Source of the DNA: Phaeodactylibacter sp.
Lineage (GTDB): Bacteria; Bacteroidota; Bacteroidia; Chitinophagales; Saprospiraceae
Assembly (NCBI RefSeq): GCF_022763345.1
Contig: NZ_JALEGS010000049.1
Coordinates: 124,001-188,000, forward strand
Direction of reading: 5' to 3'
Length of the DNA stretch: 64,000 nucleotides
Made by a program: the position numbers and the translations under genes. Of this stretch, positions 61,663 to 64,000 are shown piece after piece. The notes under the pieces are model-generated. The model worked only from the letters and a program-made list of their open reading frames with translations, did not search any database and was not told where the DNA came from. Positions within the stretch are counted from its first letter, which is position 1, and each line of letters opens with the position of its first letter.

Positions 61663-64000
61663 ATGCGGACACTCATATTTAAAGCATTGCCGGTCGCGCT
61701 CTGCCTGCTCTTTAGCGCAGCCCAACTACAGGCACAACTGAGCATATCAGGCCGGGTTATTGATGCCAGCAACGGCGAACCCCTCGTCGGTGCAAGTGTA
61801 GCGGTAGAAAATACCTCCCTGGGCGAAAACACGGATTCCAACGGCCGTTTTTCCATCAAAAATATCGAAAACGCGGATGCCAGGATTGTTGTCACCTACA
61901 TAGGTTATGAGCCTCAAACCTTATCCCCCAATTTTGTCTCAGGCAAACCCGTCAACATTCGCCTTAAGCCTTCCTCGGTAGAACTGGATGAAGTAGTCGT
62001 TACCGGCATCGTGGAAGGGCAAATCCGCGCAATGGTTGAAATGAAGCAGGCGGAAAATATCAAAAACATCGTTACGGCCGAGCAGATCGTGACGTTTCCA
62101 GACCTCAATGCTGCCGAAGTCATGCAACGCATTCCAGGCATCACCCTGCAGCGGGATCAGGGCGAAGGGCGCTTTGTTCAACTCCGCGGCACGCCGCCTG
62201 AATTGACCAACTTCAATATCAACGGAGAGCAGGTCCCCTCTCCCGAAGGCAGCTACCGCTATGTAGGCATGGACATCATTCCTTCCGATCAGATCGAAGC
62301 GGTGGAAGTTACCAAAGTGATGACGCCCGATATGGACGCTGATGGGATAGGCGGTTCGGTCAATATCAAAACCAAAGGCCCACAGGGTGGTAAGCCTCAA
62401 ATCCGTGCCACCCTGGCCAGCGGCTACAACAACCTGCGGGAAACGCCCAACTACAATATGCAGTTTTCCTATGGGCAGCGTTACGAAAAACTGGGCTTTC
62501 AGGTTACCGGCAGCTTTTTTGAGAATAACCAGGGCTCCGACAATATCGAGTATAAGTTTGCCAAAGGGCCATTCTTCAATGACGATGATCAGCAGGAAGG
62601 ACAGGACAACTTCTTTGTGCACTACCGAGAGGCACAGCTGCGCCATTATGACATCAAGCGGACCCGGATTAGTGTGGCGCCTACCCTCGATTACAAGTTT
62701 AGCGAGGACTCGAAGTTGTACCTGCAAGCCATGTACAACAGCTTCACAGATAATGAGACCCGCCGCAGGCTGATTTATGACCTGGAAGACCCCCTAAATG
62801 CCAATTATTTTCTGTTTGGGGGCATTGACCATGATGTTCGGGACCGCATCAAGCAGCAACAGCTGAGTACCATCGCCCTGGGCGGTGAGCATAAAATTGG
62901 CCGGGTGACCATAGACTACCAGATGTTTTACGCCCGGGCCAGTGAGCGGGAGCCCAATCGCCTGGAAGCCCGCTTTGAGAGCCCCGGGCAGGCCATCACG
63001 ATTGATTTCGATGTATCCGATCCGGACTACCCGCGTGCGACTTATCCCAACGAGACGAATGCCGCCAATGCAACCGACTACGAAAACTTCGAGCTGGATG
63101 AAATGCTGCTGGAAAATACAAATACCCGGGAAGACCTGTATACCCCAAGGGTGAATGTCACCATTCCTTATGAATTCAACAACGGGCAAGAGGGCTATTT
63201 TAAGTTCGGAGGCAAGATACGTTCCCGGGTAAAAACACAGGATATTCGCAGTCAAACCTTTGGAGCTTACCGGGAAGAATCGATTCTTTACCCCGGCACA
63301 GGTGATCCATTGAATTTGGTGACAATAGCCGATGACTTCTATGAGGACAATCTGCTCGATCAGGGCTATGTACTGCAAAATATGCCCTCGGCGGACAAGC
63401 TTCGGGACTTTTATGAGTTTTTCCCGCAATACTTCATCTTCAGCCGCAATGAGACCCGGAAAAATTCCTACAATCAGGATTACGAATACGCTGAGGATAT
63501 CTACGCGGCCTACGGTATGCTCCGCCATGATATTGGGCGGCTGATGATCCTGGGCGGCCTGCGTTTTGAGCGTACAGATGTGACCCGCAACCGTGGTTTT
63601 GGGGTCATTCTGGACGGTAATCGGTTTATCGGGGTGGATACCATTGACAACCGTCGGGTCCAGGAGTTTTGGCTGCCTCAAATTCAGTTGAAGTACGGGC
63701 TTACGCCAAATGTCAACCTTCGCGCGGCTCTCACTTATACCTACTCAAGGCCTAACTACGTAGACGTTATTCCTTCCCGCGAGGAAGACCGCAACGAGGT
63801 CAGCATTGGTAACCCTGACCTCAACTTCCCACGCTCTACCAACGTCGACCTGATGATTGAGCGTTATTACCGCTCCAGTATATTCTCCGGTGGGTTATTC
63901 TACAAGCGCATTGATGATTTCGTCTTTTCCTACAAACGGTTTGGCCGTGAAGGTGCGCCCGGCTCTGGTAACTTCCCGGTTTTTGAATTTACCAAGCCCC
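61663..64000 (+). CDS. TonB-dependent receptor, runs off the right edge
   Basis: An outer-membrane receptor; 779 codons are visible and the frame is open at base 64000. Signal peptide (about 1-25, ending LQAQ), CarboxypepD_reg-like domain (about 27-105, GRVIDASNGEPLVGASV), TonB-box-like DEVVVTG, and a plug domain with FPDLNAAEVMQRIPGITL and VQLRGTPPELTNFNINGEQ. The AEVMQRIPGITLQR plug is of the Xanthomonas/Caulobacter (TIGR01782-like) class, not SusC class, and no SusD partner is visible. The TonB-linked barrel follows to the edge. The substrate is unknown. Confidence 0.9.
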   Translation, partial: MRTLIFKALPVALCLLFSAAQLQAQLSISGRVIDASNGEPLVGASVAVENTSLGENTDSNGRFSIKNIENADARIVVTYIGYEPQTLSPNFVSGKPVNIRLKPSSVELDEVVVTGIVEGQIRAMVEMKQAENIKNIVTAEQIVTFPDLNAAEVMQRIPGITLQRDQGEGRFVQLRGTPPELTNFNINGEQVPSPEGSYRYVGMDIIPSDQIEAVEVTKVMTPDMDADGIGGSVNIKTKGPQGGKPQIRATLASGYNNLRETPNYNMQFSYGQRYEKLGFQVTGSFFENNQGSDNIEYKFAKGPFFNDDDQQEGQDNFFVHYREAQLRHYDIKRTRISVAPTLDYKFSEDSKLYLQAMYNSFTDNETRRRLIYDLEDPLNANYFLFGGIDHDVRDRIKQQQLSTIALGGEHKIGRVTIDYQMFYARASEREPNRLEARFESPGQAITIDFDVSDPDYPRATYPNETNAANATDYENFELDEMLLENTNTREDLYTPRVNVTIPYEFNNGQEGYFKFGGKIRSRVKTQDIRSQTFGAYREESILYPGTGDPLNLVTIADDFYEDNLLDQGYVLQNMPSADKLRDFYEFFPQYFIFSRNETRKNSYNQDYEYAEDIYAAYGMLRHDIGRLMILGGLRFERTDVTRNRGFGVILDGNRFIGVDTIDNRRVQEFWLPQIQLKYGLTPNVNLRAALTYTYSRPNYVDVIPSREEDRNEVSIGNPDLNFPRSTNVDLMIERYYRSSIFSGGLFYKRIDDFVFSYKRFGREGAPGSGNFPVFEFTKP

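Overview
The window looks like a chromosomal segment of a Bacteroidota bacterium, most likely a Saprospiria (Lewinella/Phaeodactylibacter-like) marine chemoheterotroph; the lineage is inferred, not proven. The evidence is: several secreted proteins ending in type IX secretion (T9SS) sorting domains plus a PorZ-like T9SS component; a SusC/SusD pair; two classes of TonB-dependent receptor; a BshA for bacillithiol-type thiol synthesis; few visible Shine-Dalgarno sequences; and promoters of the Bacteroidota type (TTTG, about 17-19 bases, TAnnTTTG). No rRNA, tRNA, CRISPR array, transposase, integrase or phage gene was seen.

Layout. 1-341: start of a MerR-type regulator cut by the window edge. 646-8487: a large T9SS-secreted adhesin-like protein, bshA, a PorZ-like propeller protein and a sugar-phosphate nucleotidyltransferase. 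8497-14829: an envelope and housekeeping run (TPR protein, DUF4292 lipoprotein, EnvC-like protein with a degenerate LytM domain, HflX, SH3 protein). 14850-18255: alanine dehydrogenase, TsaE and a Gfo/Idh/MocA oxidoreductase. 18335-23500: two adjacent paralogous T9SS cargo proteins closed by a strong bidirectional terminator. 23625-32557: a UMF1-type MFS exporter, then a cluster for amino-acid or peptide chemistry (RimK-type ligase, aspartoacylase-like hydrolase, alanine/ornithine-type racemase, alanine racemase, M20 amidohydrolase, sodium:solute symporter, GNAT). 32703-33977: a secreted two-lobed retropepsin-like protein with a PDZ domain.

34417-49556 is the most striking block: SusC, SusD, then three related lipoproteins of about 1,080-1,094 residues, each with many FG-GAP/VCBS repeats and an ASPIC/UnbV domain, with a small unknown lipoprotein between the first two. 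The last four genes are packed with gaps or overlaps of at most 20 bases, so they form an operon behind a hairpin that probably tunes expression relative to susCD.

49690-54708 holds an outer-membrane beta-barrel, a small secreted protein, a 611-base gene-free region full of inverted repeats, two T9SS-tailed genes and a 7-TM protein. A 110-base sequence occurs twice here as a direct repeat flanking the T9SS-tailed genes. 54863-56068 encodes an HD phosphohydrolase domain fused to a Pycsar-effector-like (PycTM/DUF5706) membrane module, with no cyclase nearby: the best candidate for an unusual signalling or defence component. It is followed by a DUF6268-like barrel with a near-ideal promoter, a large GAF protein without a recognisable output domain, a T9SS protein made of two 214-residue tandem repeats, and a TonB-dependent receptor that runs off the right edge.

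All functional calls come from reading the protein sequences by eye; no database search was run.
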